Source: Marinobacter sp. DY40_1A1
GTDB taxonomy: Bacteria; Pseudomonadota; Gammaproteobacteria; Pseudomonadales; Oleiphilaceae
Reading direction: 5' to 3'
NCBI RefSeq assembly: GCF_016597815.1
Contig: NZ_VCHA01000001.1
Coordinates: 1,178,001 to 1,242,000 of the forward strand
DNA length: 64,000 bases
Position numbers and translations under genes: made by a program. Below, piece by piece: positions 20,859-32,199 of this stretch. The notes under the pieces are model-generated. The model was given only the letters and a program-made list of their open reading frames with translations, was not told the DNA's origin and made no database searches. Position 1 is the stretch's first letter; every line of letters begins with the position of its first letter.

Positions 20859-23450
20859 ATGGCCGAATCTGCAAAAGCGAAGCAATCACCACAAAAACTG
20901 ACAGAGAAACAGCTGCGCTTTCGCCGCCTTGCTGCGCAGGGTGCCCGTGAAGGCGCGGTGATCGGGCTCATTGCCCTATGCATTTATTTGGCTATGGCGC
21001 TTGTGACGTTCAGCCCTTCGGACCCAGGCTGGGCCAGTATTGGTCATGATACCAGCGTGTTGAACGCAGCCGGCCGCTCCGGCGCTTGGCTGGCGAGTCT
21101 GTTGATGGACTTTTTCGGTCACGTTGCCTATCTGTTTCCGATGATGGTGGCGGGTTATGCCATCATGCTGATCCGCAGGCGTAATGATTCTCTTGATATG
21201 CACTGGCCGCTGTTTCTGATGCGCTTTGGCGGCTTTTTGCTGATCCTGCTCTCTGCTACCAGTCTTCTCTCGCTTTACTCTGTGTTTGGTCTCGGTGCGT
21301 CCTCAGGTGGTGTACTTGGTACCGCTGTTTCAGATGCCATGATTCGGTTTTTTAACCTGCCTGCAACCACGCTTTTACTTATAGCGATCTTTCTTTTCGC
21401 TCTGACAGTCACTGTCGGATTGTCCTGGTTCTGGCTTATGGATCAGCTCGGTGGCCTCGCTCTCCGGCTGGGGCAGTATCTCAAAAAACTTGTGCAATCC
21501 GACAAAACGAAGCCAGCGCTGGAGAAACCTGCCCAGCCGGAGCAGAGTCCTGTCGCTCAAAAGCCTCAACCAGCGGCCCGGATTAGCCAGCCTGACAATA
21601 ATGTTGCCAGGGACAAGTCAGGTAAACGTTGGTGGCATAGCATCCCCGGATTTGGGCCAGCCAAGGCTTCCAAACCAAAAGCCCGACACAGCGAGCGGCA
21701 AGAGCCTGCTATTGAAGGTTTTTCTGCTAGTGAAGATCCGGAACCTGCCCGGCTGGAAAGTTTCAGCTCCCGGGACGATGCGCCTGCGAAAGGGCGCAGC
21801 CAATCGCTGGACCCAAACAAGGAAAAAGCAGCCCCACCGGCCGGTGGTCGGTCACTGAAAATATCGCCATTCAAGAAGAACGAGCAGCCACCGCTGGCCA
21901 ACAGCGCTAAAAACTCTCAGGCCTCGCTGCTTGAGGATATAGAAAGCCCGATTCCGCCTATTTCCTTGCTCGATCCACCCGAGGAGCATAAAGAGAGCGG
22001 GTACTCCGAAGAGGCTCTGGAGCACATGTCGCGATTGCTTGAGGAAAAGCTGAGCGACTTTGGTGTGTCTGTGGAAGTGGTTGAAGTTAACCCTGGCCCG
22101 GTAATCACCCGGTTCGAAATCAAACCGGCAGCGGGTGTTAAAGTCAGCAAGATTTCCAATCTTGCCAAAGACCTGGCGCGTTCACTTGCGGTCCTGAGTG
22201 TTCGTGTTGTTGAGGTTATTCCCGGCAAGTCAGTCGTTGGCATTGAGATTCCCAACGAAAAGCGGGAAATTGTTCGGCTTAGCGAAGTGCTCGGTTCCCG
22301 GGTGTTCAAGGAATCCAGTTCGGCGCTTACCATGGCGCTGGGTAACGATATCGGCGGCAACCCTATGGTTGCGAACCTGGCCAAAATGCCTCACCTGCTG
22401 GTTGCCGGTACCACCGGTTCCGGTAAGTCGGTCGGTGTGAACGCCATGCTGCTCAGTATGCTTTTGAAGGCTGGGCCAGAGGATGTGCGCTTCATCATGG
22501 TTGACCCCAAGATGTTGGAACTCAGCATTTACGATGGTATCCCGCACCTTCTTGCACCTGTTGTTACCGACATGAAAGAGGCGGCAAATGCACTGCGTTG
22601 GTGCGTGGCGGAGATGGAGCGTCGATACCGGCTAATGTCCACGCAAGGGGTACGAAACCTGGCGGGCTACAATCTTAAAGTTAAAGAAGCGGCTGCCGCC
22701 GGTGAACCGCTTCTGGATCCGCTTTGGAAACCGGACGAGTACCTTGCCGACGATGAGCAACAACGCCCGGAGCTTGAGCATTTGCCGTTGATTGTTGTGG
22801 TTATCGATGAGTTCGCCGACATGATGATGATTGTTGGCAAGAAGGTAGAAGAGCTGATTGCACGTATCGCCCAGAAGGCGAGGGCGGCAGGTATTCACTT
22901 GATCCTCGCCACTCAGCGGCCCTCTGTGGATGTAATTACTGGCCTGATCAAGGCAAACATTCCTACCCGTATTTCGTTCCAGGTATCGTCCAAGATTGAC
23001 TCGCGCACTGTTCTTGATCAGGGCGGCGCGGAGCAGCTACTAGGGCACGGCGATATGCTTTATCTGCCACCTGGGTCCGGGCTTCCTGTGCGAGTTCACG
23101 GCGCCTTTGTGGATGACGATGAGGTGCACCGTGTTGTGAGTGCCTGGAAAGCCAGAGGCGAGCCGGTGTACGTGGATGACGTACTTAATGGCGCTGAAGG
23201 CGAACACCTGCCGGGTGTACCCACCTTATCTGAGGGTGGCGACAATGAAGGCGACGCGCTGTTTGATGAAGCGGTCGCTTTTGTAACCGAAGGGCGCAGA
23301 GTTTCTATTTCCTCCGTGCAGCGCAAATTCAAGATAGGTTATAACCGGGCGGCCAACCTGGTTGAAGCCATGGAAGCATCCGGAGTGGTCAGTTCAGCCG
23401 GTCACAACGGGGCCCGTGAAGTTTTGGCCCCGCCCCCACCCAGAGATTAG
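20859..23450 (+). CDS. ftsK: DNA translocase FtsK
   Basis: FtsK is anchored at the septum and pumps chromosome ends toward dif to allow XerCD recombination. The protein has 863 residues. The N-terminal domain has about four membrane spans (residues 25-200) and is followed by a Pro/Lys-rich linker (about 215-380). The RecA-like motor has Walker A GTTGSGKS (K523) and Walker [12 protein letters not shown]. The C-terminal winged-helix gamma domain (about 800-863, [19 protein letters not shown]) reads KOPS sites. It starts 14 bp after metZ but likely has its own promoter; lolA follows at once. Confidence 0.97.
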   Translation: MAESAKAKQSPQKLTEKQLRFRRLAAQGAREGAVIGLIALCIYLAMALVTFSPSDPGWASIGHDTSVLNAAGRSGAWLASLLMDFFGHVAYLFPMMVAGYAIMLIRRRNDSLDMHWPLFLMRFGGFLLILLSATSLLSLYSVFGLGASSGGVLGTAVSDAMIRFFNLPATTLLLIAIFLFALTVTVGLSWFWLMDQLGGLALRLGQYLKKLVQSDKTKPALEKPAQPEQSPVAQKPQPAARISQPDNNVARDKSGKRWWHSIPGFGPAKASKPKARHSERQEPAIEGFSASEDPEPARLESFSSRDDAPAKGRSQSLDPNKEKAAPPAGGRSLKISPFKKNEQPPLANSAKNSQASLLEDIESPIPPISLLDPPEEHKESGYSEEALEHMSRLLEEKLSDFGVSVEVVEVNPGPVITRFEIKPAAGVKVSKISNLAKDLARSLAVLSVRVVEVIPGKSVVGIEIPNEKREIVRLSEVLGSRVFKESSSALTMALGNDIGGNPMVANLAKMPHLLVAGTTGSGKSVGVNAMLLSMLLKAGPEDVRFIMVDPKMLELSIYDGIPHLLAPVVTDMKEAANALRWCVAEMERRYRLMSTQGVRNLAGYNLKVKEAAAAGEPLLDPLWKPDEYLADDEQQRPELEHLPLIVVVIDEFADMMMIVGKKVEELIARIAQKARAAGIHLILATQRPSVDVITGLIKANIPTRISFQVSSKIDSRTVLDQGGAEQLLGHGDMLYLPPGSGLPVRVHGAFVDDDEVHRVVSAWKARGEPVYVDDVLNGAEGEHLPGVPTLSEGGDNEGDALFDEAVAFVTEGRRVSISSVQRKFKIGYNRAANLVEAMEASGVVSSAGHNGAREVLAPPPPRD

Positions 23451-23462
23451 GAGTCGTATTGT

Positions 23463-24122
23463 ATGCAACAGCTTTTTCTGAAACGCCTGTCGGCATTGGT
23501 TGCGACACTGACGGTGGCAGTATTGTTCAGCGGTTCACTGCTGGCAGCGGGCAAAGATGGCTCAGCCACTGAGCTTGCCTCCCTGCTGAAAAGTTACGAA
23601 ACCTACCAGGCAGACTTTATTCAGATAGTAGTCAGTGAGAACGGGAATAATGTGCAGGAAACCCGTGGTTTGCTGAAGGCGAAACGACCAGGCCTGTTTT
23701 ACTGGGAAACCCGCGCGCCTTTGTCACAGCTCATTGTCAGTGATGGAAAGAGTGTAGAGGTTTATGACCCGGATCTGGAGCAGGTAACGATTCACAGTCT
23801 GGACGACCGCGTTCAAAACACCCCCGCCCTGCTGCTTAGTGGAGAGGTTGATAACCTGGAAGAAACCTACAGGGTTTCCGGCCGCCAGATAAGCGAAGAC
23901 ACCCGGGAGTTCACGCTTGAGCCGAAAAATGAAGATTCGTTGTTTGTATCTCTGCGTTTGACCTTCTTCAACAATGAGTTGCAGGAGATGCGTATGCAGG
24001 ACTCGCTGTCACAGCTCAGTGTACTCAGCTTTGATCACATTCGGCTAAATGAAACCGTGGAAAGAAGTGTGTTCAAGCTTGAGTACCCGGAGGGCGTTGA
24101 CGTAATCCGGGACGATAACTGA
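23463..24122 (+). CDS. lolA: outer-membrane lipoprotein carrier protein LolA
   Basis: LolA is the periplasmic chaperone that carries lipoproteins from the LolCDE exporter to LolB. The protein has 219 residues with a clear signal peptide (cleavage expected after about residue 28, SGSLLAAG). The conserved mature features YQADFIQ, QETRGLLKAKRPGLFYW and QVTIHSLDD fit LolA. It sits 13 bp after ftsK and is separated from rarA by a single base, the same order as in E. coli and Pseudomonas. Confidence 0.96.
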   Translation: MQQLFLKRLSALVATLTVAVLFSGSLLAAGKDGSATELASLLKSYETYQADFIQIVVSENGNNVQETRGLLKAKRPGLFYWETRAPLSQLIVSDGKSVEVYDPDLEQVTIHSLDDRVQNTPALLLSGEVDNLEETYRVSGRQISEDTREFTLEPKNEDSLFVSLRLTFFNNELQEMRMQDSLSQLSVLSFDHIRLNETVERSVFKLEYPEGVDVIRDDN

Positions 24123-24123
24123 T

Positions 24124-25461
24124 ATGCAAAGCAGCCTGTTCACCGAGCAGGTCGGATTTCGGCCTCTCGCGGCACGCATGCGCCCTGAAAGCCTCGACGA
24201 TTACGTTGGCCAGGCCCATCTTGTCGGGCCGGGAAAACCACTGCGCAGAGCAGTAGAGCAGGCACAACTGCACTCCATGATCCTGTGGGGGCCACCGGGA
24301 GTTGGTAAAACCACCTTTGCACAACTGCTGGCAAGCGTTGGCGATCTCAGCTTTGAAACAGTATCTGCGGTGCTCAGTGGTGTTAAGGATATCCGTGCCA
24401 TTGTTGAGCGCGCCCGTAACCGCAAGCAATCCCAAGGTCAGGATACGCTTTTGTTTGTGGACGAAGTCCACCGCTTCAACAAAAGCCAGCAGGATGCGTT
24501 CCTGCCACATATCGAAGACGGCACGTTTATATTTGTTGGTGCCACCACCGAAAATCCTTCTTTTGAATTGAACAGCGCTTTGCTGTCTCGCACCCGTGTG
24601 TATGTCCTCAAGAATCTGGAGGAAGCCGATATTCTGCGGCTGTTGGCCAGGGCGCTTGCAGCAGAAGAGGGGTTCGGCGGCCAGCTTGAGGTGTCGGATG
24701 ACGTGCTTGGAGTTATGGCCTCGGCATCTGGTGGTGATGCGCGCAGAGCGCTCAATATTCTTGAGATTTCGGCGGATCTGGCGGAGCCGGGCAGCGACGG
24801 GAAAAACCGGGTTAATGCCGACCACCTTGAACAGGTGATGCAAACCAGTCTGCGGCGCTTTGATAAGGGCGGAGACGTATTCTTCGACCAGATATCAGCC
24901 CTGCACAAGTCTGTAAGGGGCTCAGACCCCGATGGTTCGCTTTATTGGCTGTGCCGTATGCTCGATGGTGGGTGTGATCCATTGTACGTTGCTCGCCGCC
25001 TGGTGCGCATTGCGAGTGAAGATATAGGCAACGCCGATCCTCGTGCGTTGCAATTAAGTATGGATGCCTGGGATGTTCAGGAGCGCTTGGGCAGTCCTGA
25101 AGGAGAGCTTGCCCTGGCACAGGCGGTGACCTATCTCTCGCTTGCCCCAAAAAGCGATGCCGTTTACAAGGCCTATAACCAGTGCATGGCCGATATACGG
25201 AAGGACCCGGATTACGAAGTCCCGGTGCATCTGCGAAACGCCCCCACCAAACTCATGAAAAGCCTGGGCCACGGTGACACCTATCGCTATGCACATCATG
25301 AGCCGGATGCCTTTGCGGCGGGGGAGTCCTACCTGCCCGAGGCCATTCATCAACGTCGGTACTATGAGCCCGTCAACCGCGGCCTGGAAATCAAACTTTC
25401 AGAAAAGCGCCAGCGGCTCGACGCACTCAATCAACAAAGCCCCATAAAACGCCATACCTGA
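24124..25461 (+). CDS. rarA: replication-associated recombination protein A (RarA/MgsA)
   Basis: RarA is an AAA+ ATPase related to clamp loaders that acts at stalled forks. The protein has 445 residues. Walker A is GPPGVGKTT, Walker B is LLFVDEVHRFNKSQQDAFLP, and the sensor motif region SGGDARRALNILE is present; a tetramerisation domain ends the protein (RYAHHEPDAF). It follows lolA by 1 bp. A 100-bp gap with its own -10 box separates it from serS. Confidence 0.97.
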   Translation: MQSSLFTEQVGFRPLAARMRPESLDDYVGQAHLVGPGKPLRRAVEQAQLHSMILWGPPGVGKTTFAQLLASVGDLSFETVSAVLSGVKDIRAIVERARNRKQSQGQDTLLFVDEVHRFNKSQQDAFLPHIEDGTFIFVGATTENPSFELNSALLSRTRVYVLKNLEEADILRLLARALAAEEGFGGQLEVSDDVLGVMASASGGDARRALNILEISADLAEPGSDGKNRVNADHLEQVMQTSLRRFDKGGDVFFDQISALHKSVRGSDPDGSLYWLCRMLDGGCDPLYVARRLVRIASEDIGNADPRALQLSMDAWDVQERLGSPEGELALAQAVTYLSLAPKSDAVYKAYNQCMADIRKDPDYEVPVHLRNAPTKLMKSLGHGDTYRYAHHEPDAFAAGESYLPEAIHQRRYYEPVNRGLEIKLSEKRQRLDALNQQSPIKRHT

Positions 25462-25508
25462 ACCCCAAACAAGGTTTCTGCAGCGGTAGCCACCGGCGCC
25501 GGCACGGG

Positions 25509-27690
<2,182 letters not shown>

Positions 27691-27708
27691 TTAGCAGTTT
27701 TAGTCAAA

Positions 27709-27738
27709 AAAACGGGGAGCCTGAAGTTCCCCGTTTCC
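27709..27738. terminator. bidirectional terminator between cobA and DAHP synthase gene
   Basis: AACGGGGA (27711-27718) pairs with TCCCCGTT (27728-27735), with a run of A before it and TTTCC after. It lies between two convergent genes, 19 bp from the cobA stop. Confidence 0.8.
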
Positions 27739-27759
27739 ATTTATGCCGTTGCATCAAAA

Positions 27760-28836
27760 TCAGGTTGCTTTTCGCTTTGGCAGTACGTCTTTCAGTTTAT
27801 TGCGCATCTCGCGAATGGCTTTCTCGGTGGTTTCCCAATCGATACAGGCATCGGTGACAGACACGCCGTATTTAAGGTCTGCCAGATTCTCGGGAATAGA
27901 CTGGTTGCCCCAGTTGATGTTGCTCTCAATCATCAGGCTTTGAATCGAAGTATTACCTTCGAGGATCTGATGGGTGACGTCCTGCATAACCAATGGCTGG
28001 ATAGCCGGGTCTTTGCTGGAGTTTGCGTGGCTGCAATCCACCATGATGGATTTACGCAGGCCGGCTTTTTCCAGTGCCTGTTCACACAGAGTAACGCTCA
28101 CGGAGTCGTAGTTGGGCTTGCCACCACCCCCGCGCAGAACCACATGGCCGTACTGGTTGCCTTTGGTTCGGATGATCGCAACCTGGCCTTGCTGGTCTAT
28201 TCCCAGGAAATTGTGGGAATAGGAAACGGACTTCATGGCATTTACGGCAACATCCAGGCTGCCATCTGTGCCATTCTTGAAGCCAATGGCCATGGACAAG
28301 CCGCTGCTCATCTCACGGTGCGTCTGGGATTCTGTGGTGCGGGCGCCAATGGCAGACCAGGCAATGGAATCCTGAAGGTATTGCGGCGAAATTGGATCAA
28401 GTGCTTCAGTCGCAACGGGCAAGCCCAGCTCGTTAATATCGAGCAAGAGACGACGACCAAGTTGCAGGCCTCGTTCGATATCAAAGGTGTCGTTCAGGTG
28501 CGGGTCGTTGATCAGACCTTTCCAGCCAACGGTTGTGCGTGGTTTTTCAAAATATACACGCATCACGATAAGCAGGGTGTCGCTTACTTCATCTGCAAGC
28601 TTCTTGAGGCGGTTGGCATAATCACGGGCCGCATCCACGTCGTGAATAGAGCAGGGGCCCACCACCAGGAACAAACGATGGTCTTTACCGTCAATAATGT
28701 CATAAATCGCCTGGCGGCCATTCGTAACGGTTTGCGCGGCCTTACCGGTGAGTGGCATATCCTGTTTGAGCTTTTCAGGGGTAATAAGTGTTTCCTGGCT
28801 CGCCACGTTCAAGTTTTCAAGTTTATTGCCGGACAT
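27760..28836 (-). CDS. 3-deoxy-7-phosphoheptulonate synthase, class I (AroFGH type)
   Basis: DAHP synthase condenses phosphoenolpyruvate and erythrose-4-phosphate, the entry to the shikimate pathway. The protein has 358 residues. Signatures are VVGPCSIHD, MRVYFEKPRTTVGWKG, IGARTTESQTHREM and VDCSHANSSKDP (metal and PEP ligands). The N-terminus (LITPEKLKQDMPLT) looks more like AroF/AroH than AroG, but feedback specificity (Tyr, Phe or Trp) cannot be fixed by eye, so no symbol is given. It is a single-gene unit, divergent from the DUF1631-like gene. Confidence 0.95.
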   Translation of the reverse strand: MSGNKLENLNVASQETLITPEKLKQDMPLTGKAAQTVTNGRQAIYDIIDGKDHRLFLVVGPCSIHDVDAARDYANRLKKLADEVSDTLLIVMRVYFEKPRTTVGWKGLINDPHLNDTFDIERGLQLGRRLLLDINELGLPVATEALDPISPQYLQDSIAWSAIGARTTESQTHREMSSGLSMAIGFKNGTDGSLDVAVNAMKSVSYSHNFLGIDQQGQVAIIRTKGNQYGHVVLRGGGGKPNYDSVSVTLCEQALEKAGLRKSIMVDCSHANSSKDPAIQPLVMQDVTHQILEGNTSIQSLMIESNINWGNQSIPENLADLKYGVSVTDACIDWETTEKAIREMRNKLKDVLPKRKAT

Positions 28837-29010
28837 TTTTTGCGGGTTCCCCGATTCTTTTCATTGTAGCCTGGCTGTACTGTGAAATAAGCCAGCAGGA
28901 CTGCAGATTAAAGCAAATAAGGCCGGGCGCAGTTGTGGTCAACCCCGGCGAGTTCGTTATACTGCTTTATTTACTGGGCCTTTTCAACGCTTCTTAAGCA
29001 TGAGGAATGG

Positions 29011-30834
29011 ATGTCACAAAACAGGCCGAAGTCCCACCAGGTGGCTTCGCGGAAGGCGGTTGCCGAAAAAATTGACGATGTGCTTGCCGGTATCCGTGTT
29101 CCCGACCTTCCTTACCCTGTGGGTAAGTTGTCACCAGAAACAGCCAGCGACTGGAAGCCGCTGCTGTTTTCATGCTGGACGGAACAACGGGATGAGCGTG
29201 TAACTCACGTTATTCGTTCTGTGCACCTTGAGTGGTCAGTGCGACAGATCAACGCGGCCTATGTGGCCGATCGCATCATGGATGTATTCCTCAAAACGAG
29301 CGGGCTGCACGCCGAGATTGCCCGACGTATCGCCCGCTTACGGTTTTATCTTGCTTGGCGTATGGATCTCGATGGCCATCAGGCTTTTAGTAACGTGTTG
29401 CTGGAGTGGCTCGATAGCTTGCAGGAGTGGCGTGGCTGGAGTGATTCTGGTGGCCGCTCATCGAAAGCGCTTCTCGATCAGCTAGACACGCTGGTTGTTG
29501 CGGTTTCTGCCGCTTTCGATTCTGACTCCACCGGTGCTGTGGACACGTTTTGCGAGCAGTGGCAGGAGGATTCAGCCAAGCGTGATGCACAAACTGGAAG
29601 GCTGCGCCTGCGACTGCAGGAGACCGAGCAGGGTGCCGCGCGCCAGCGGCGAGCAGAGCAGACTTCAAGAGCTCTTATTGGCCGGGCCCTGCAGGGGCGG
29701 AAATTGCCTCAGCCGGTACTCGATTTTATTTTTGATCATTGGCAGGGCCTGCTCAAGCAGGCTGTGTGGGACTCAGGAGTTAACGGTGAAACCTGCCGCC
29801 ATGGCAGCAAATTGCTGGAGTGGTTGGTGTGGGTTGGTGACCCCTCGCTGTCAGATAAAGACAGGGATCGTTTGTACCATGTTGGCGAACAGATAGGTGA
29901 CCGACTGGTGGATGTTTGGGGCCGTGTGTTTGATCGCCCGCTTACACCTAACTCCCTCGCCGGCATTGGGACAGTGATGATGTCTAGATTACGTGGCGAT
30001 ACGCCCGAATTGATCGATGCACTGCCTGAAAGCCGTAACTTCTCATGGAACCCTGTGTGGCTCAGCTTTGAAGCTTTAGAAAGCCGGAAATTTCAGTCTT
30101 TTGAGGGGATGTGGTTCGTTCAAGGTGAGGGCGAATCTGAACAGCGTCGTTTTTTCTGTGTTTTGCTGGAAGATACTGCTGAAATACTTTGGACCAACGG
30201 CACGGGCGTAAAGCTCGGTTTGCAACCCTGGGAGGACTTCTGTGAAGCCAAGGAGAGCGGAAAAATTCGCCCTCTGCCGGCTCCGACACCTTTTGGTGAT
30301 GTGCTTGAAGAAACCGTGCAACTCCTTGCAGCAGCGTACGAAAAACAGCGGGTGCAGCGTGAGGCGGCGGCTGCTGCGGCAAAGGCCCGTGCCGAAGCGC
30401 TGCGCAAAGAGAGGGAGGCGGCAGAATTAGCCCGTCAGCAGCAGGAAGCTGAGCGCCTGGCAATGCAGGAACGCCAGCGCCGGGAAGCAGAGGACCAGCG
30501 TTTGGCAGACGAGCAAGCGGAGCAGGAAAGACTCTACAGGGAAAAGATGCTGGTTGCGCAGAAGCAGGTCGACGAGATAGGCCTGGGTGGCTGGATTGTG
30601 GTGAAAGCAGAAGAACCCGAAACTGAAGATGCCAGACTCAAACTTGCTGTTCGCACAAATGCCTCCAGAAAACTGATATTCGTCGACCGGCTTGGGCTCA
30701 ATCGCCGGGAATTTCTGGAAGATGAGCTGGTGTTGGGAATCGTCGAGGAACGGATTCGCGTTATGGGCGGCGCAGCGGAGTTTGATGACACACTAAGCAG
30801 AGTGGTTGGCCGTATACGAGTCGGGCGTAACTGA
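29011..30834 (+). CDS. DUF1631-like protein with C-terminal coiled coil
   Basis: This is a cytoplasmic protein of 607 residues. The central part (RLRLRLQETEQGAARQRRAE, ending in LPQPVLDFIFDHWQGLLK) matches the pattern I associate with the DUF1631 family of Pseudomonas relatives. It is followed by an Arg/Glu/Ala-rich coiled coil (about 455-525) and a short globular C-terminus (VKLAVRTNASRKLIFVDRLG type) resembling the end of DUF1631 proteins. ATG 29011 follows GAGGA; the frame is open upstream but without conservation. The PilZ gene starts 31 bp after it, suggesting a two-gene unit. The biochemical function is unknown; a role linked to c-di-GMP is inference. Confidence 0.72.
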   Translation: MSQNRPKSHQVASRKAVAEKIDDVLAGIRVPDLPYPVGKLSPETASDWKPLLFSCWTEQRDERVTHVIRSVHLEWSVRQINAAYVADRIMDVFLKTSGLHAEIARRIARLRFYLAWRMDLDGHQAFSNVLLEWLDSLQEWRGWSDSGGRSSKALLDQLDTLVVAVSAAFDSDSTGAVDTFCEQWQEDSAKRDAQTGRLRLRLQETEQGAARQRRAEQTSRALIGRALQGRKLPQPVLDFIFDHWQGLLKQAVWDSGVNGETCRHGSKLLEWLVWVGDPSLSDKDRDRLYHVGEQIGDRLVDVWGRVFDRPLTPNSLAGIGTVMMSRLRGDTPELIDALPESRNFSWNPVWLSFEALESRKFQSFEGMWFVQGEGESEQRRFFCVLLEDTAEILWTNGTGVKLGLQPWEDFCEAKESGKIRPLPAPTPFGDVLEETVQLLAAAYEKQRVQREAAAAAAKARAEALRKEREAAELARQQQEAERLAMQERQRREAEDQRLADEQAEQERLYREKMLVAQKQVDEIGLGGWIVVKAEEPETEDARLKLAVRTNASRKLIFVDRLGLNRREFLEDELVLGIVEERIRVMGGAAEFDDTLSRVVGRIRVGRN

Positions 30835-30865
30835 TCAGTCCGCAAACAAGAAGCCAGGAATAATA

Positions 30866-31279
30866 ATGAAAGATACTGACTATACGTTTGGAACAGAGGA
30901 AGACCCCGCTGGCGGGCAGGACAACCGCAAACAGTACCGTCTAACGGCCCGTGCACAGATTACGCTTGAGCTTGAAGCCGGATACCCTGCATCTGAAGGC
31001 ATCCCTGGTTCCTCCAGACGAGAGATGGCTTGTGCCGTGCGTGATATTTCCGTCAGCGGGCTTTGTCTGCTTTCTGAGGAATGCCTGTCGGCGGGTGCCT
31101 TGTATCCGGTGTCAGTCTCACTGGGAGACCATGAAGAACCGTTTGTTCTGACTGTGGAGGTTGTTTGGTCTCGGCCGGAAAAGGCCGGCTATCTGGTAGG
31201 GATGCGAATTGTTGAATCTGCTCAAACAGCCTATGTGGAATGGACAGAGGCTGTAGCCAGCGCCATGGAGGCGTCCTAG
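30866..31279 (+). CDS. PilZ-domain protein (putative c-di-GMP receptor)
   Basis: This 137-residue protein from ATG 30866 (GGA upstream) carries a PilZ domain. The c-di-GMP-binding RxxxR is seen as RKQYR near residue 24, and the second motif (D/N)xSxxG is DISVSGL. Both are complete, so ligand binding is plausible. Beta strands LTVEVVWSRPE and YLVGMRIVE complete the barrel. The frame runs upstream to 30806, but that part overlaps the preceding gene and lacks a ribosome site. A bidirectional terminator follows. Confidence 0.87.
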   Translation: MKDTDYTFGTEEDPAGGQDNRKQYRLTARAQITLELEAGYPASEGIPGSSRREMACAVRDISVSGLCLLSEECLSAGALYPVSVSLGDHEEPFVLTVEVVWSRPEKAGYLVGMRIVESAQTAYVEWTEAVASAMEAS

Positions 31280-31303
31280 TTCATACTGTCCGGTTCTGAA
31301 AGT

Positions 31304-31332
31304 AGAAAAGCCAGCTTGCCGCTGGCTTTTCC
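31304..31332. terminator. bidirectional terminator between PilZ gene and fabI
   Basis: AAAAGCCAGC (31306-31315) and GCTGGCTTTT (31321-31330) form a perfect 10-bp stem with a 5-nt loop, flanked by A and T runs, between convergent genes. Confidence 0.9.
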
Positions 31333-31347
31333 ATAATCTGCAATGGA

Positions 31348-32133
31348 TTACTCTTCAAGTTCGCCCATGCCAGTGATGTTGAAGCCACCATCTACGTACA
31401 TAATCTCACCGGTAATACCGCTGGCCATGTCAGATGTTAAAAATGCGGCCGCATTACCCACTTCCTCAATGGTTACGTTACGACGAAGCGGTGCGCGACG
31501 TGCATTTTCTGCCAGCATCTTGCGGAAACTCTTGATGCCTGAGGCTGCCAGGGTTCTGATCGGCCCCGCAGAAATACCGTTCACCCGAATTCCATCGCGG
31601 CCCAGGCTGGCAGCCATGTACCTTACGTTCGCTTCAAGTGAGGCTTTGGCAAGCCCCATCACGTTATAGTTCTGAAGAACCTTCTCTGCACCCAGATAGG
31701 TGAGAGTGAGCAGAGAGCTGCCTTCGTGCATCATGGAGCGTGCACCCTTTGCCAGGGCAACAAAGCTGTAGGAGCTGATGTCGTGGGCGATCTTGAAGCC
31801 TTCCCGGGTGGTCACGTCAACGTAGTTGCCATCGAGCTCATGCCCAGGTGCAAAGCCAACGGCGTGGACGATAATGTCGATGTTGTCCCAGTGCTTGTTC
31901 AGTTCCTTGAAGACATTTTCAATTTCTTCATCGCTGGCCACGTCGCAAGGAAATATAAGCTTGCTACCCCAGCCCTCGGCAAATTTCTCTACTCGCGGTT
32001 GCAGCTTGTCGTTCTGGTAGGTGAAAGCCAGTTCCGCACCTTCGCGGGCAAAGGCGTCTGCAATACCGTAAGCAATGGACAGTTTGCTGGCTACGCCAAC
32101 AATCAGCGCTCTCTTACCACTGAGTATACCCAT
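31348..32133 (-). CDS. fabI: enoyl-[acyl-carrier-protein] reductase (NADH)
   Basis: FabI reduces the enoyl-ACP double bond in each fatty acid elongation cycle and is the target of triclosan. The protein has 261 residues. It has the divergent Rossmann start [18 protein letters not shown] and the catalytic Tyr-x6-Lys (YNVMGLAK). [16 protein letters not shown] and the C-terminal [14 protein letters not shown] are conserved. It is the last gene on the minus strand after yejABEF, 66 bp beyond yejF, as I recall it being in Pseudomonas. It may have its own promoter in that gap. Confidence 0.98.
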   Translation of the reverse strand: MGILSGKRALIVGVASKLSIAYGIADAFAREGAELAFTYQNDKLQPRVEKFAEGWGSKLIFPCDVASDEEIENVFKELNKHWDNIDIIVHAVGFAPGHELDGNYVDVTTREGFKIAHDISSYSFVALAKGARSMMHEGSSLLTLTYLGAEKVLQNYNVMGLAKASLEANVRYMAASLGRDGIRVNGISAGPIRTLAASGIKSFRKMLAENARRAPLRRNVTIEEVGNAAAFLTSDMASGITGEIMYVDGGFNITGMGELEE

Positions 32134-32199
32134 GGATCCTTCTCCCTTTGTTCCTGATTTTAGAGCATTATCCCCGAAGTAAGCCGGCAGGAGTAACGC

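Noticed and set aside
27940..28869. 309-codon open frame antisense to the DAHP synthase gene
   Set aside because: It is the complement of a highly conserved enzyme gene. Its translation has no recognisable domain, and codon use fits a shadow frame.
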